DNA of 64,000 nt. Origin: Acidobacteriota bacterium. GTDB taxonomy: Bacteria; Acidobacteriota; Vicinamibacteria; Vicinamibacterales; Fen-181. The position numbers and the translations under genes were made by a program. Location: contig PMZR01000053.1 in assembly GCA_003170135.1 (NCBI GenBank), positions 1 through 64,000 on the forward strand. Direction: 5' to 3'. How positions within the stretch are numbered: position 1 is the stretch's first letter; the number at the start of each line of letters is the position of its first letter. A model generated the notes under the pieces. It saw only the letters and a list, made by a program, of their open reading frames with translations, made no database searches and was not told where the DNA came from. This document shows, one piece after another, positions 48,034 to 58,961 of this stretch.

Positions 48034-49281
48034 ATGCGAAGGATCATGTCTGTCGGTGCCCTGGCGTTGGTACTGGCCGTCGTGGCGGCGGTGTTCCTCG
48101 CGGCGCAACAGCCGAAGCCGGTCGTGAGGCCTGCGCCGCCGGTCGCGGTGCCGCCGGCCGCGCCGCAGCCGGTCGCGTGGATGGAGCTGGCGCGCACACC
48201 GCCGATGGGCTGGAACAGCTGGAACAAGTTCGGCTGCAATGTCAGCGAGCAGCTCATTCGCGAGACCGCCGATGCGCTCGTGGCCACGGGCATGAAGGAT
48301 GCCGGTTACCAGTACGTCGTCATCGACGACTGCTGGCAGGTCTCGCGCGACGCCCGGGGCGTCATCGTCCCCGATGCGCAGCGGTTCGCAGGGGGCATGA
48401 AGGCGCTGGCCGATTACGTCCACTCGAAGGGCCTGAAGTTCGGCCTCTATTCGGACGCGGGAGCGAAGACCTGCGAGGGACGACCCGGGAGCAATGGCTA
48501 CGAGGACGTGGACGCCCGGCAGTACGCGGCATGGGGCGTGGACTACCTCAAATACGACTGGTGCAGCACCGACGGCGTCGATCCGAAGATCGCCTACCCG
48601 ACGATGCGCGACGCGCTGAGGAAGGCGGGCCGGTCGATCGTCTTCAGCATGTGCGAGTGGGGACGGAGCCAGCCGTGGACGTGGGCGCGCGGCGTCGGCC
48701 ACCTGTGGCGCACGACGGGCGACATCGGGCCGACGTGGCAGAGTTTCGTGCGGTTGCTCGATCAGCAGGTGGATCTCTATAAGTTCGCGGGCCCCGGCGG
48801 CTGGAACGATCCGGACATGCTGGAGGTCGGCAACGGCGCGTTGACGGCGGCCGAGAACCGCGCGCACTTCAGCCTCTGGTGCCTGCTGGCGTCGCCGCTC
48901 ATCGCGGGCAACGACGTGCGCCAGATGCCGCCGGAGGTGCGCGACGTCCTGATGAACAAGGACGTCATCGCGATCGACCAGGACGCGCTTGGCGCGCAGG
49001 GCCGTCGCATCCGGAGAGACGATCTCGGCAGGGGCGCGTCGGTCGAGATCTGGGCGAAGAAACTGCAGGACGGCGGGTATGCCGTCGCGCTGCTGAACAG
49101 GAGCGCCACCACCAGCGAGCCGGCGCCGATCGCGGTGTCGTGGCAGGAACTGGGGCTGCGCTACGACGCCGAGCCGACAGTCCGCGACCTGTGGACGAAG
49201 AAGGACCTCGGGCGCGTGAAGGGAACGTTCACGGCGACGGTGGCGCCGCACGACGTCATGCTGATCCGAGTGACGCCGTAG
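48034..49281 (+). CDS. GH27 alpha-galactosidase-like glycosidase
   Basis: 'TPPMGWNSWNKFGCNVSEQLIRETADALV', 'YLKYDWCSTDG', 'GGWNDPDMLEVGNGALTAAENRAHFSLWCLLASPLIAGNDVR'. Confidence 0.96.
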   Translation: MRRIMSVGALALVLAVVAAVFLAAQQPKPVVRPAPPVAVPPAAPQPVAWMELARTPPMGWNSWNKFGCNVSEQLIRETADALVATGMKDAGYQYVVIDDCWQVSRDARGVIVPDAQRFAGGMKALADYVHSKGLKFGLYSDAGAKTCEGRPGSNGYEDVDARQYAAWGVDYLKYDWCSTDGVDPKIAYPTMRDALRKAGRSIVFSMCEWGRSQPWTWARGVGHLWRTTGDIGPTWQSFVRLLDQQVDLYKFAGPGGWNDPDMLEVGNGALTAAENRAHFSLWCLLASPLIAGNDVRQMPPEVRDVLMNKDVIAIDQDALGAQGRRIRRDDLGRGASVEIWAKKLQDGGYAVALLNRSATTSEPAPIAVSWQELGLRYDAEPTVRDLWTKKDLGRVKGTFTATVAPHDVMLIRVTP

Positions 49282-49293
49282 AAGAGGCCCGCG

Positions 49294-50259
49294 TCACGCG
49301 GCGTGGGAGGAGCGCGCCGCGATCTGGCGGGCGATCTTGCGACCACGTACCAGGCCGGCCGCATAGAGGCGCCGGACCGAACGTCGCGTCGCGTCCTCGG
49401 CACCGGTCGCCCAGGCGACCGCGGCATGGCCGATGGCCCAGGTGCCGCCGTACGCCACCGCAACCTTCGGGATGATTCCGATCACGGGAATCAGGCCGAT
49501 CATCTCGCGCGCGATCTGGCGCCACAGCAGGCTCCCGCCGACGACCCCGATCAACTCGCCGATGACGTCGGCGGGCCGGCCCGTCTTGCCCGCCGCCAGC
49601 GCAATCCGGTACGCCATGATCGCCTGGTTCTTCGTCAGGACGACGATGTCGCCGATGTTGAGCGGCACATCGAGCAGCGGCACGATTTCGGCGACGCCGG
49701 TGCTGAAGGCGTAGCTGGCATTCGCTCGCGAGGTTTCCTCGATGATCTGGTCGAACAACGGCTTGCGCAATCCCGGGAACTGGCGTGCGAGCGCGATTCG
49801 CGTGTCGGGCGCGACCAGATCGAACAGGGACGTCGCGAGCGCATCCGCCTGATCGGGGGCCAGCGATGGCAGGGCGATGCGCCGCTGCTCGCCGCGGCGC
49901 GGCAGCACGTCCCGCTGGCTGAACGCGCCGATGAGTGCGGTGACGACGGGCATCTTCTTCGACACGAGCATGCCGCGCGCCGATTCGAGGGAGGCTGGCA
50001 CCTCACCCGTGCGCGAGACGATCAGTGCGAGGTCCGGCGCCTGGTCGGCGATCGACGCGCCAACCTGGTCCGGGCTGACAAGCGACAGCCACGGATGGCT
50101 CGCGTCCGCATCGCCCATGAGCAGCGCGGCCATGGCCTCGCGGTCGCCGGGATCGTCGGCGACAACCGCGATGCGACATGGCGCCTCGGCGCGCTCCCGG
50201 ATCGCGTCCAGGTTGATCTCCCGCACGATCTTCAGGAACCGACTCAGTTTGGGGAGCAT
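49294..50259 (-). CDS. DUF697/YcjF-like protein
   Basis: 'LTKNQAIMAYRIALAAGKTGRPADVIGELIGVVGGSLLWRQIAREMIGLIPVIGIIPKVAVAYGGTWAIG'. Confidence 0.85.
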   Translation of the reverse strand: MLPKLSRFLKIVREINLDAIRERAEAPCRIAVVADDPGDREAMAALLMGDADASHPWLSLVSPDQVGASIADQAPDLALIVSRTGEVPASLESARGMLVSKKMPVVTALIGAFSQRDVLPRRGEQRRIALPSLAPDQADALATSLFDLVAPDTRIALARQFPGLRKPLFDQIIEETSRANASYAFSTGVAEIVPLLDVPLNIGDIVVLTKNQAIMAYRIALAAGKTGRPADVIGELIGVVGGSLLWRQIAREMIGLIPVIGIIPKVAVAYGGTWAIGHAAVAWATGAEDATRRSVRRLYAAGLVRGRKIARQIAARSSHAA

Positions 50260-50464
50260 ACGTCACGATTCTACCGCCTTGGCGCGGTCGATGCTCGTCG
50301 CGGCGCCCGCGCGGGCAGACCCATGGAGGTCGGTGGGGCAGATCCAGTGGGGGCTTGCGAATGGAGATTGCCGGCGCTTTCCGCTGTGTTACCCTCTTGT
50401 TTCACGTCTGGCGCCCGGCCTGATACGGTATCCAGGGCTTGACGTTTTGCCAGGAGGGAATCCT

Positions 50465-51247
50465 ATGCGTCGTCCAAGCGTCGGCTGGCTCGGTTTCATC
50501 GTGCTCATGGCGATGCTGGCGTTCACGTGGCCTATGCATATCGTGGCGTACGCGCAGGCCACCCAGGCCGGTGCCGACCTCAAGCCGGAAGCGGTGGCGG
50601 GGAAGTATCAAGGCACCGCGACCACACCGAACGGCGACATGCCGTTGACGGTGGACCTGAAGGTCGAGAAGGGAACACTTGTCGGCACGATTGACTCGGG
50701 TCACGGGCCGATCGCGATCACGGGAGCCAGCATTACCGGCGTCCGCGTCACGCTCAGCATCGATATTGGGGGCACGTCCGGGACGATCGCAGGAACGGTG
50801 AACGGCGACCGGATCGAAGGCACATGGACGATGGCGGAGGCCAACGGGCCCTTCATGCTGACGAAAGTCACCGGCGATGCGGCCCGGCCAGCGGCCAATG
50901 CGCCTGCGCCAGCCGGGGCCGCCGCGGCGAGCAACGCGCCCGCGTCCGGGGACGTTCTGTCCGGGGCGTGGGATGGCGTCACGGGCAACGCTGACATGTC
51001 GGTCCCGTTTACGATGCGGCTGACGCTCGACGGCGACAAAGTCACGGGTGACATCTCGTCCGATCAGGGCGGCGCCCAGTTCATTCCCGGCACGTGGAAG
51101 GACGGTGCGCTCACCGTCTCTTTCGAGTTCAACGGCATGGGCACCGTGACCATGGTCGGCTCCATCAAGGAAGGGAAGCTCGTCGGGAGCATGGACTTCG
51201 CCGGCCAGATGCAGATGTCGTGGGCGGCGGTGAAGAAGGGCTCCTAG
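50465..51247 (+). CDS. Secreted protein with two tandem beta-rich repeats
   Basis: Signal peptide; 'KYQGTATTPNGDMPLTVDLKVEKGTLVGTIDSGHG' parallels 'AWDGVTGNADMSVPFTMRLTLDGDKVTGDISSDQG'. Confidence 0.8.
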   Translation: MRRPSVGWLGFIVLMAMLAFTWPMHIVAYAQATQAGADLKPEAVAGKYQGTATTPNGDMPLTVDLKVEKGTLVGTIDSGHGPIAITGASITGVRVTLSIDIGGTSGTIAGTVNGDRIEGTWTMAEANGPFMLTKVTGDAARPAANAPAPAGAAAASNAPASGDVLSGAWDGVTGNADMSVPFTMRLTLDGDKVTGDISSDQGGAQFIPGTWKDGALTVSFEFNGMGTVTMVGSIKEGKLVGSMDFAGQMQMSWAAVKKGS

Positions 51248-51261
51248 CTCGTCTTCCTCGG

Positions 51262-51288
51262 AAGGGGCGGCCGACGGTCGCCCCTTTT
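51262..51288 (+). terminator. Rho-independent-type terminator
   Basis: AAGGGGCG-GCCGACGGT-CGCCCCTT-TT following the 50465-51247 gene. Confidence 0.75.
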
Positions 51289-51370
51289 CCCTGCCTCTGC
51301 TTGAAGAAAGACCGACCACTGCGGTACCATTTCCTCTTTGCGGACCTTCGCAACGTCCCTGCAGTACGCC

Positions 51371-54300
51371 ATGCCGGATTCCTCTGGCGTCGTCGCCGCC
51401 GCTGATCTCGTCATTCGCGGGGCCAGGACGCACAACCTCAAGAACGTCGACCTGACACTGCCGCTCGAGCGCCTGGTCGTGATCACCGGCGTCAGCGGGT
51501 CGGGCAAGTCGTCGCTCGCCTTCGACACGATCTACGCCGAAGGGCAGCGCCGCTATGTCGAATCGCTGTCCGCCTACGCGCGCCAGTTCCTCGAGCGGAT
51601 GGAGAAGCCCGACGTCGATCGCATCGACGGGCTCGCGCCCGCGATCGCCATCCGCCAGAAGAACAGCATCCGCAACCCGCGGTCCACCGTCGGCACCACC
51701 ACCGAGATCCACGACTACCTGCGGCTGCTCTACGCGCGCATCGGGCGGACTTTCTGCCGCAACTGCGGGCAGGAGGTGGTGCGCGAGAGCCCCGAGGTCG
51801 TCGCGAGCCGGTTGGCGGCGCTGCCCGAGGGCACCCGCCTGGTGCTCGGCTTCGACATGCCCGTGGTCGCGGTGCCGGCCGAGGCCCCTGCTGCGGCGGC
51901 AAACGGCAACGGTGACGAGGCGACCGACGAGACGGACGCGGAAGGGCAGCTCCCGTTGGAGGACGTCGAGGCAAGCGCCGCGGCACCCGCTGCGCAGACC
52001 ACGGCGATCAAGGAGACGATCGACACGCTGCGCCGGAAGGGCTTCGGGCGCCTGCTTGTCGATGGGCGCGCGGTAGACTTCGGCGACATCGATGTCGAGG
52101 TTGAGCCCTCGTCTGCCGCATCCGCCGCGGCGTCGGCCGACGCCGGGCCTGGGCGGATTTCGCTCGGCGACCGCGGCGTGCTGCACGTCGTTGTTGACCG
52201 CATCCGGGTCCAGCCGGGCGTCGAGAGCCGGCTGACCGACTCGATTGAAACGGCGTACGTGGAAGGCGGCGGCGCCGCGTTCGCCTACGAGGCCGGGGAG
52301 ATGTCCGACGTCGCGCCTTCTGACCCGACTTCGGACCCTCGGACTTCGGACTTCGGACCAGGTCGGTTCCACCTGTTCAGCGAGCGCTTCGAGTGCCGGC
52401 CGTGCGGCCTCTCGTACGAGGATCCCCAGCCGCGCCTGTTCTCCTTCAACAACCCGTTCGGCGCCTGCCCGACGTGCCATGGCTTCGGCAACGTCATCGA
52501 ACTCGACCTGGATCTCGTCGTGCCCGACCCGACGAAGTCGATCGCGCAGAATGCGATCGAGCCGTGGAGCAAGCCGTACTACCGGGTCAACCTCGGCGAC
52601 CTGAAGAAGGCCGCGCGCAAGGCCGGCGTACGCCTCGACGTGCCGTGGCAGAGCCTCACCGACGAGGAGCGCCGGTTCGTGGTTGACGGCGACGGGGCAG
52701 ACTACGCGGGGATCCGCGGGTTCTTCGACTGGCTCGAACGCAAGAAGTACAAGGTGCACGTGCGGGTGTTCCTGTCGCGCTACCGCGGGTACCTGACGTG
52801 CCCCGATTGCCGGGGCGCGCGGTTGCGGCAGGAGGCGCGCGACGTGAAGGTGGGCGGGCGCTCGATCGACCAGATCTCGTCGCTCAACGTCCGGGAGGCA
52901 CAGCGGTTCTTCCGAGATCTCGAGCCGACCGAGAAAGAGGCGGTAATTGCGGGGAAGGTCCTCGGCGAGATCCGCCGCCGCCTGGCGTTCTTGAGCGATG
53001 TCGGTCTCGATTACCTGACGATCGATCGGCTGTCCTCGACGCTGTCGGGGGGCGAAGCGCAGCGCATCAACCTCGCCACGTCGCTCGGATCGGCGCTGGT
53101 CGGCACGCTCTACGTGCTCGACGAGCCGTCGGTCGGCCTGCATCCGCGCGACAACGACCGGCTGATCGCGATCCTGCGGCAGCTGCGCGACCAGGGCAAC
53201 TCGGTGCTGGTGGTCGAGCACGACGCGGACATGATCCGGGTCGCGGACCACGTCGTCGATCTCGGCCTCGGCGCGGGCGAGCAGGGCGGGAGAATTGTCT
53301 ACTCGGGCGACCTCGCCGGCCTGATGCAGGAGCCGCGCTCGCTCACCGCGAAGTACCTCCGGACGGAGCTCGCCATCCCGGTGCCCGCCGTGCGGCGCAA
53401 GGGCACCGGCCAGGTGCTGCGCGCCATCGGCGCCAGCGAGCACAACCTGAAGAACCTGACCGTCGAGATCCCGTTGAACACGCTCACGTGCATCACCGGC
53501 GTGAGCGGCTCGGGCAAATCGACGCTCGTGCACGACATCATCCACCCGGCCGTCAAGCGCGCGAAAGGCAGCTGGGAGCGGCGGGTCGGCGCCTTGCGGA
53601 AGATCGAGGGCACCGAGTACGTCACCGACGCGGTGCTCATCGACCAGACGCCCATCGGCCGGACGCCGCGGTCGAACCCGGTCACGTATCTCAAGGCGTT
53701 CGATCCGATTCGCGAGCTGTTCGCGTCCACCAAGGACGCGCGATCGCATGGCCTGACCGCGAGCCACTTCTCCTTCAACGTGCCCGGCGGGCGCTGCGAG
53801 GCGTGCGAGGGCGAAGGGCAGGTGCGCGTCGAGATGCAGTTCCTCGCCGACGTCTTCGTGCCCTGCGATCAGTGCGACGGGAAGCGCTTCAAGCCCCAGG
53901 TGCTCGAGGTGAAGTACCGCGGCCGGAACGTGCACCAGGTGCTCGACATGACGGTGCGCGAGGCGCTCGCCTTCTTCGCGAGCTCGCCGAAGGTCGTGCG
54001 CCGCCTGCAGGTCCTCGACGAGATCGGCCTCGGCTATCTCCGCCTCGGCCAGCCGGCGACGACGCTGTCGGGCGGCGAGGCGCAGCGCATCAAGATCGCC
54101 GCGCACCTCTCGTCGCACACCGGCGAGCGCCTGCTCTACATCCTGGACGAGCCGACCACCGGGCTGCATTTCGACGACATCGCCAAGCTGCTGACCGCAT
54201 TCCGGAAGTTGATCGCCGCGGGCCACTCGCTGCTCGTCATCGAACACAACCTCGACATCATCAAGACCGCCGATCACGTGATTGACCTCGGGCCCGAAGG

Positions 54301-54442
54301 CGGCGACGAAGGCGGCTGGATCGTGGCCACCGGCACGCCCGAACAGATCGCACAGGATCCGGTGTCCCACACCGGGCGCTACCTGGCGCCGGTACTCGCG
54401 GTCGGGCGCGCGCACGCCTATGCGAGCGCGAAAACGGAGTGA
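51371..54442 (+). CDS. uvrA: Excinuclease ABC subunit A
   Basis: '[39 protein letters not shown]', '[37 protein letters not shown]', second ABC half complete. Confidence 0.98.
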   Translation: MPDSSGVVAAADLVIRGARTHNLKNVDLTLPLERLVVITGVSGSGKSSLAFDTIYAEGQRRYVESLSAYARQFLERMEKPDVDRIDGLAPAIAIRQKNSIRNPRSTVGTTTEIHDYLRLLYARIGRTFCRNCGQEVVRESPEVVASRLAALPEGTRLVLGFDMPVVAVPAEAPAAAANGNGDEATDETDAEGQLPLEDVEASAAAPAAQTTAIKETIDTLRRKGFGRLLVDGRAVDFGDIDVEVEPSSAASAAASADAGPGRISLGDRGVLHVVVDRIRVQPGVESRLTDSIETAYVEGGGAAFAYEAGEMSDVAPSDPTSDPRTSDFGPGRFHLFSERFECRPCGLSYEDPQPRLFSFNNPFGACPTCHGFGNVIELDLDLVVPDPTKSIAQNAIEPWSKPYYRVNLGDLKKAARKAGVRLDVPWQSLTDEERRFVVDGDGADYAGIRGFFDWLERKKYKVHVRVFLSRYRGYLTCPDCRGARLRQEARDVKVGGRSIDQISSLNVREAQRFFRDLEPTEKEAVIAGKVLGEIRRRLAFLSDVGLDYLTIDRLSSTLSGGEAQRINLATSLGSALVGTLYVLDEPSVGLHPRDNDRLIAILRQLRDQGNSVLVVEHDADMIRVADHVVDLGLGAGEQGGRIVYSGDLAGLMQEPRSLTAKYLRTELAIPVPAVRRKGTGQVLRAIGASEHNLKNLTVEIPLNTLTCITGVSGSGKSTLVHDIIHPAVKRAKGSWERRVGALRKIEGTEYVTDAVLIDQTPIGRTPRSNPVTYLKAFDPIRELFASTKDARSHGLTASHFSFNVPGGRCEACEGEGQVRVEMQFLADVFVPCDQCDGKRFKPQVLEVKYRGRNVHQVLDMTVREALAFFASSPKVVRRLQVLDEIGLGYLRLGQPATTLSGGEAQRIKIAAHLSSHTGERLLYILDEPTTGLHFDDIAKLLTAFRKLIAAGHSLLVIEHNLDIIKTADHVIDLGPEGGDEGGWIVATGTPEQIAQDPVSHTGRYLAPVLAVGRAHAYASAKTE
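52318..52358. repeat. Heptamer array A9 inside uvrA: (TTCGGAC)n
   Basis: TTCTGAC CCGAC TTCGGAC CCTCGGAC TTCGGAC TTCGGAC, translated as '[15 protein letters not shown]'. Confidence 0.88.
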
Positions 54443-55159
54443 ATGGTGGCGGCCGTTCGCAGTTCGGGGTCGGCACGCGGCAGGCGGGGCCCCGGTGAGA
54501 CGCCACAAACGCTCGCCCGCGCCTTCTATGCCCGGCCAACCCTGACCGTCGCACGCGATCTCATCGGCAAGGTCCTCGTGCATCGTTCGCCCGCGGGTGT
54601 CACCAGCGGGCGCATCGTCGAGGTCGAGGCGTACATTGGCGAAGACGATCCGGCGTGCCACGCCGCGCCGGGGCCGACCCGGCGCAACGAGCCGCTCTAC
54701 GGCGAGCCCGGTCACGTCTATGTCTACTTCAACTACGGCATGCACGACATGTTCAATGTCGTGACGGAGCGGCGCGGCAAGCCGGCCGCGATTCTCGTGC
54801 GCGCGCTCGAGCCGCTCGACGGTCTCGAGGTGATGGAGCAACGGCGATTGGCCGCGGGCGGCCGGCAGCCGGCGGCACCGCGCAGAGCGATTCCGCCCGG
54901 GCACCTGTGCCGCGGACCGGGCAACCTCGCGCGCGCGATGGGGATCACGCTCGCCGACAATCGCCTGGACCTGTGCGGCCCGGAGTTGTTCATCGAGGAT
55001 CGCGGGTTGGATGTCGGGCAGGTCGCCTGGTCACCGCGGATCGGGATCAGGGTCGGCGCCGACCGGCCGTGGCGATGCTACGTGGTGGGGAGCCGGGCGG
55101 TGTCGGGCCCGACTGCTTCGCCAGCCAGCGTGCGAAGTTCGTCTGCTGCGTTGCCTTGA
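54443..55159 (+). CDS. DNA-3-methyladenine glycosylase (AAG/Mpg family)
   Basis: 'FYARPTLTVARDLIGKVLVH', 'RIVEVEAYIGEDDPACHAAPGPTRRNEPLYGEPGHVYVYFNYGMHDMFNVV'; ATG abuts the uvrA stop. Confidence 0.95.
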   Translation: MVAAVRSSGSARGRRGPGETPQTLARAFYARPTLTVARDLIGKVLVHRSPAGVTSGRIVEVEAYIGEDDPACHAAPGPTRRNEPLYGEPGHVYVYFNYGMHDMFNVVTERRGKPAAILVRALEPLDGLEVMEQRRLAAGGRQPAAPRRAIPPGHLCRGPGNLARAMGITLADNRLDLCGPELFIEDRGLDVGQVAWSPRIGIRVGADRPWRCYVVGSRAVSGPTASPASVRSSSAALP

Positions 55160-57734
55160 AGTCGATGCAGCCTTGAATCTGCTCGAGCGTCTGCGCGAGC
55201 GCGTGGCTGCCGCCCATTCGCTTTCCGCCAAAGAACGCTTTCACGTCGTCCCGCATGTCGGCGTCGCAGAAGCCTGTGGCCGCCATCAGCACGTGTTCGG
55301 CCGCCTGATCCGCGCCGCTCTTCGCCGCGATGTCGTTCCAGTGCGCCTTGACGAACGCCCAGGCCGCCGGTCGCGCCGCCGTGTTCTCCAGCGCTGCGGC
55401 TATCGCGTCGGCCGCGTCCTGGCCGTGCACGTGCTCCGAGATCGCATAGCCGAGCGCCCGCTCGACGAGCGCCGGGTCGCCGAAATCGCCAAGCGCGCTC
55501 ACGTTGCGCAGGTACACGTCGGGCGACGAGGCATGTTCGATGTTCGCCGCCAGGCGGTCGAGCACCGCGCCGTCGCCGCTTGCGGCCGCCAGGCGCAGAA
55601 AGACCGCGAGCATCGCGGCATCGCCGGCGCTATTCGCGTCACCGTCCATCACCAGCGCGCGCGCCTTGCCGAGGACGTCGGGATCGCGGCCGACGGCGCC
55701 GAGAAAGTACAGAAGCGTCGCGCGCAGGCCGCGCCTCGCGACTTCGTTGTCGTCGGTCGAGGGCTGGTCCAGGCCGGCGGCGAGCGGCGCCAGCAGCCGG
55801 CGCACCCACCCGTGGTAGGCGTCACGGTCGGCGCCCACGGCCAACCGATCGTCCACGACCCGGAGCGTCTCACCCATGCGCTCGATGATCCGGGCGTAGC
55901 GTTCGGTCGAGTAGCCACCGACGAGCGACAGGTACTCGCCGACATCGAGCCGGCCCGCGCGGGCGAGCGCCCATTGATCGTCGAGCAGCCGCAGCCGCTC
56001 GGCCGGCGTCAGGTGCGTTTCCGCGTCCTGCGCCAGGCGCGCGAGCATCTCCGGCGCGTACGCGGAACGAAAATACCCGGCCGCCTCGGCGTTCCCGAGC
56101 ACGAGCGCGTTGCAGCCCGCGAGGTCGAATGCCTGCTCCTTGGCCGACAGCAGGTGGTTCGACGAGGCGGCGGGAACGCCCGGTGGCGGCGCAACCGGCC
56201 GCGTGGAGACCGGGATCGCCCACACCGGCGACGTGGCGGCCGCGCGCGTCGAATCGATCCAGAAGCGCTGCTGGGCGAGCGCGAGCGACGAGGTGGCGTC
56301 GGTCACGCAACGGGCGGCGATCGAGACGACCGGCACGCCGGGCTGTTCGAGGAACGTCCGGAGGATCTGGCCGGTGGCGCGGACCGTGTTGTCGTCGAGC
56401 GCGGCCCACAGGTCCTCGGCACCGGCGTTCGCGTACGCGAATTGCCGGATGAAGCCATTGACGGCGACCCGGAATGGCTCGGGCCCCATGGCCGCTTCGA
56501 CCATGCGAAAGACGGCGCCCGCCTTCTGGTACACGATCGCGTCGTACGACTCGTCGATCTCGGCCGGCGTCGTCACCGTCGTCCGCGCGGGGTGCGCCGA
56601 CGCGAGGCCGTCAGAGGCCATCCCGTCCTCGGCCGACGCCACTTCGTCCAGTTCGACGTGCCATTCCGGTTTCCATGCCCGAATCGGCTTGGTCTCCATG
56701 AAGGTCGCGAACCCTTCCTTCAGCCACAGGTCGTTCCACCACTTCATCGTCACGAGGTCGCCGATCCACTGGTGCGCCATCTCGTGCGCGATCGTCGAGG
56801 CCACCAGTTTCCGGCTCTCGATCGAGGCGCCCTGCGGATCGACGAGCAGGTCGTGCTCGCCGAAAAAGATCGCGGCCGTGTTCTCCATGCCGCCGCTTTC
56901 GAAGTCGGGAATCGCGATCAGGTCGAGCTTGCCGAAGGGGTACTTCACCGTGAAGTACTGGTCGTAGAACCGCAGGAACGCCTGCGCGGCGTCGAGCGCG
57001 AACCGTCCGAGCGCCTCTTTCCCCGCGATGGCGCAGACACGGATCGGGACGCCGTCGCTCTGCGCCTCGAGGCACCGGAAATCGCCGGCCGAGAGGGCCA
57101 TCAGGTACGTGGACATCTTGCGCGTGGTCGCGAACTTCACCGTGTGCTCGTCCGGCCCGGGCCCCGGCGTGTCGGACAGCACGCGGCCGTTGGAGATCGC
57201 GACGTCGCCGGCAGGCACCACCGCCGTGAGCAGGAACGACGCCTTCATGTCCGGCTGGTCGAAACAGGGGAAGGCGCGGCGGGCCTCGGTCGCTTCGAAC
57301 TGGGTCGCCGCGTACTTGCGGCCGTTCGCGCGGCCGACGTAGAGGCCCCGAAGGCCCGCCTGCAGCCTCGCCGTGTATTCGATGCGGATGCGCGCGGGTC
57401 CGGCGACGAGCCGCCTCCGGACGCTGAAGGTCGCGGTGTCATGCCGTTCGTCGACGGCAACCGTGGCGGGCTGGCTGCTGAAGCCCGATGCGATCGTCAC
57501 CTGCTTGAAGGAGATGCCGACGGCATTGAGCGTGACCCGCGCGGTCGGCTTGACGATGGTGACGAGGATCTGCTCCGAGCCGGTGAAGGTGTCGTCGTGG
57601 AAATTGAGCGCCAGCCGCAGCTCGTACTGATCGGGGACGACGTCGGGCGGGAGCGGTTGTGCAAACCCCAGGGCCGGCGCGCCGATGACGAGCGCGAGCG
57701 CGACGACGAGCGCGCGAAGACGCGTGATGCGCAC
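55047..57734 (-). CDS. M1-family aminopeptidase
   Basis: GTG at 57734; 'ESGGMENTAAIFFGEHDLL', 'VASTIAHEMAHQWIGDLVTMKWWNDLWLKEGFATFMETK' (HExxH + E). Confidence 0.96.
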   Translation of the reverse strand: MRITRLRALVVALALVIGAPALGFAQPLPPDVVPDQYELRLALNFHDDTFTGSEQILVTIVKPTARVTLNAVGISFKQVTIASGFSSQPATVAVDERHDTATFSVRRRLVAGPARIRIEYTARLQAGLRGLYVGRANGRKYAATQFEATEARRAFPCFDQPDMKASFLLTAVVPAGDVAISNGRVLSDTPGPGPDEHTVKFATTRKMSTYLMALSAGDFRCLEAQSDGVPIRVCAIAGKEALGRFALDAAQAFLRFYDQYFTVKYPFGKLDLIAIPDFESGGMENTAAIFFGEHDLLVDPQGASIESRKLVASTIAHEMAHQWIGDLVTMKWWNDLWLKEGFATFMETKPIRAWKPEWHVELDEVASAEDGMASDGLASAHPARTTVTTPAEIDESYDAIVYQKAGAVFRMVEAAMGPEPFRVAVNGFIRQFAYANAGAEDLWAALDDNTVRATGQILRTFLEQPGVPVVSIAARCVTDATSSLALAQQRFWIDSTRAAATSPVWAIPVSTRPVAPPPGVPAASSNHLLSAKEQAFDLAGCNALVLGNAEAAGYFRSAYAPEMLARLAQDAETHLTPAERLRLLDDQWALARAGRLDVGEYLSLVGGYSTERYARIIERMGETLRVVDDRLAVGADRDAYHGWVRRLLAPLAAGLDQPSTDDNEVARRGLRATLLYFLGAVGRDPDVLGKARALVMDGDANSAGDAAMLAVFLRLAAASGDGAVLDRLAANIEHASSPDVYLRNVSALGDFGDPALVERALGYAISEHVHGQDAADAIAAALENTAARPAAWAFVKAHWNDIAAKSGADQAAEHVLMAATGFCDADMRDDVKAFFGGKRMGGSHALAQTLEQIQGCIDFKATQQTNFARWLAKQSGPTPPGSPPRSIATAGRRRP

Positions 57735-57736
57735 CG

Positions 57737-58909
57737 CTAGTAGCCGGGCTGCCGCCGCCGGCTGCCCTGGACGACGGGCACGCTCAACTCGATCGGGCGG
57801 CCGTCGCGGATGATGCCCAGCTTCGCCGTGCCGCCAATCTTCGCGTCCGCCACGATCCGCAGCAGCTGCGACGTGTCTTCGACCATCTGCCCGTTGAACG
57901 ACGTGATGACGTCGCCCCGGCGGAGGCCCTCGGCGGACGCCGTCTGGTACACGTTGTAGACGAGCGCGCCGCGCGTGCTGCGAAGCCCGAGCTGCGCGGC
58001 CAGTTCGGGCGTGATCGTCGTCACGTCCACCGCGCCAATCGAGCCGCGCCGCACTTCCTTGTACTTGAGCAGGTCGTCGGCGATCTTGCGCGCGAGGTTG
58101 CTCGGCACGGCGAAGCCGATGCCCTGGTAGCCGCCGCTCTCCGAGTAGATCGCCGTGTTGATGCCGACCAGTTCGCCGCGCGCGTCGATCAACGCCCCGC
58201 CGGAGTTCCCCGGGTTGATCGCCGCGTCGGTCTGGATGAAGTCTTCGTACCCCGCGACGCCCAGGTTTGCGCGTCCGACGGCACTGACGATGCCGAGCGT
58301 GACGGTCTGGTTCAGCTGAAACGGACTGCCGATGGCGAGCACCCACTGGCCGACCCGGAGTTTCGACGAGTCGCCCCAGGGCACGGCCGGGAGGTTGGCC
58401 ACGTCGATCTTGAGCAGCGCGATATCGGTCATCGGGTCGGTCGCGACCAGCCGGCCGCGCACCTGGCGCTTGTCGGGCAGCACCGCGTTGATCTCGCGCA
58501 CCGTCCCGCCGTTGCCCGCCACCACGTGGTTGTTGGTGATGACGTAGCCGTCCGGGGAGATGATCACGCCCGAGCCCAGGCTGAGGGACCGCTGGTCCTG
58601 GTCGCCCACTTCGTCGCCGAAGAAGTAGCGGAAGAACGGATCGTCGGAAAGCGGTGAGCGTCGCGTGCGCACGATCTGGAGCGACGACACGTTGACGACG
58701 CCGCTGACGGCGCGGGCGGCGACGTCGCTGAAGTCCGGCATGCGGGCGAGGGGGGTGGCGAACGATTGTGACACGGGCGCGACGGGCGGGGCCACAGGCG
58801 CGGCGACGGTCTCGTCGAGCGCGCGCATCCGGCCGGTGAGCACGAAGCCAGCCGCGAGCCCGCAGCTGACGAGGATGACGGACAGCACCAGCCGCTTGAT
58901 CATGGGCAC
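57737..58909 (-). CDS. DegP/DegQ-type HtrA serine protease with PDZ
   Basis: 'YVITNNHVVAGNG', 'DIALLKIDVANLPAVPWGDSSKLRVGQWVLAIGSPF', 'TDAAINPGNSGGALIDARGELVGINTAI'. Confidence 0.96.
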   Translation of the reverse strand: MPMIKRLVLSVILVSCGLAAGFVLTGRMRALDETVAAPVAPPVAPVSQSFATPLARMPDFSDVAARAVSGVVNVSSLQIVRTRRSPLSDDPFFRYFFGDEVGDQDQRSLSLGSGVIISPDGYVITNNHVVAGNGGTVREINAVLPDKRQVRGRLVATDPMTDIALLKIDVANLPAVPWGDSSKLRVGQWVLAIGSPFQLNQTVTLGIVSAVGRANLGVAGYEDFIQTDAAINPGNSGGALIDARGELVGINTAIYSESGGYQGIGFAVPSNLARKIADDLLKYKEVRRGSIGAVDVTTITPELAAQLGLRSTRGALVYNVYQTASAEGLRRGDVITSFNGQMVEDTSQLLRIVADAKIGGTAKLGIIRDGRPIELSVPVVQGSRRRQPGY

Positions 58910-58961
58910 GAGCCTCGCCGGACGCGTGTCTCCGAGAAGCGGCCGGCTCGAACGACCTCCG

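Noticed and set aside
51900-52010. Ala/Glu-rich insert in UvrA as an anomaly
   Set aside because: Low-complexity linker variation is common in UvrA insertion domains and has no period-7 signal.
50402-54904. 1500-aa minus-strand ORF opposite uvrA
   Set aside because: Shadow ORF from high GC; its translation is low-complexity Arg/His/Asp/Val-rich with no domain, while uvrA on the other strand is unambiguous.
55011-57740. 909-aa plus-strand ORF opposite the M1 aminopeptidase
   Set aside because: Shadow ORF; the opposite strand encodes HExxH and GxMEN motifs.
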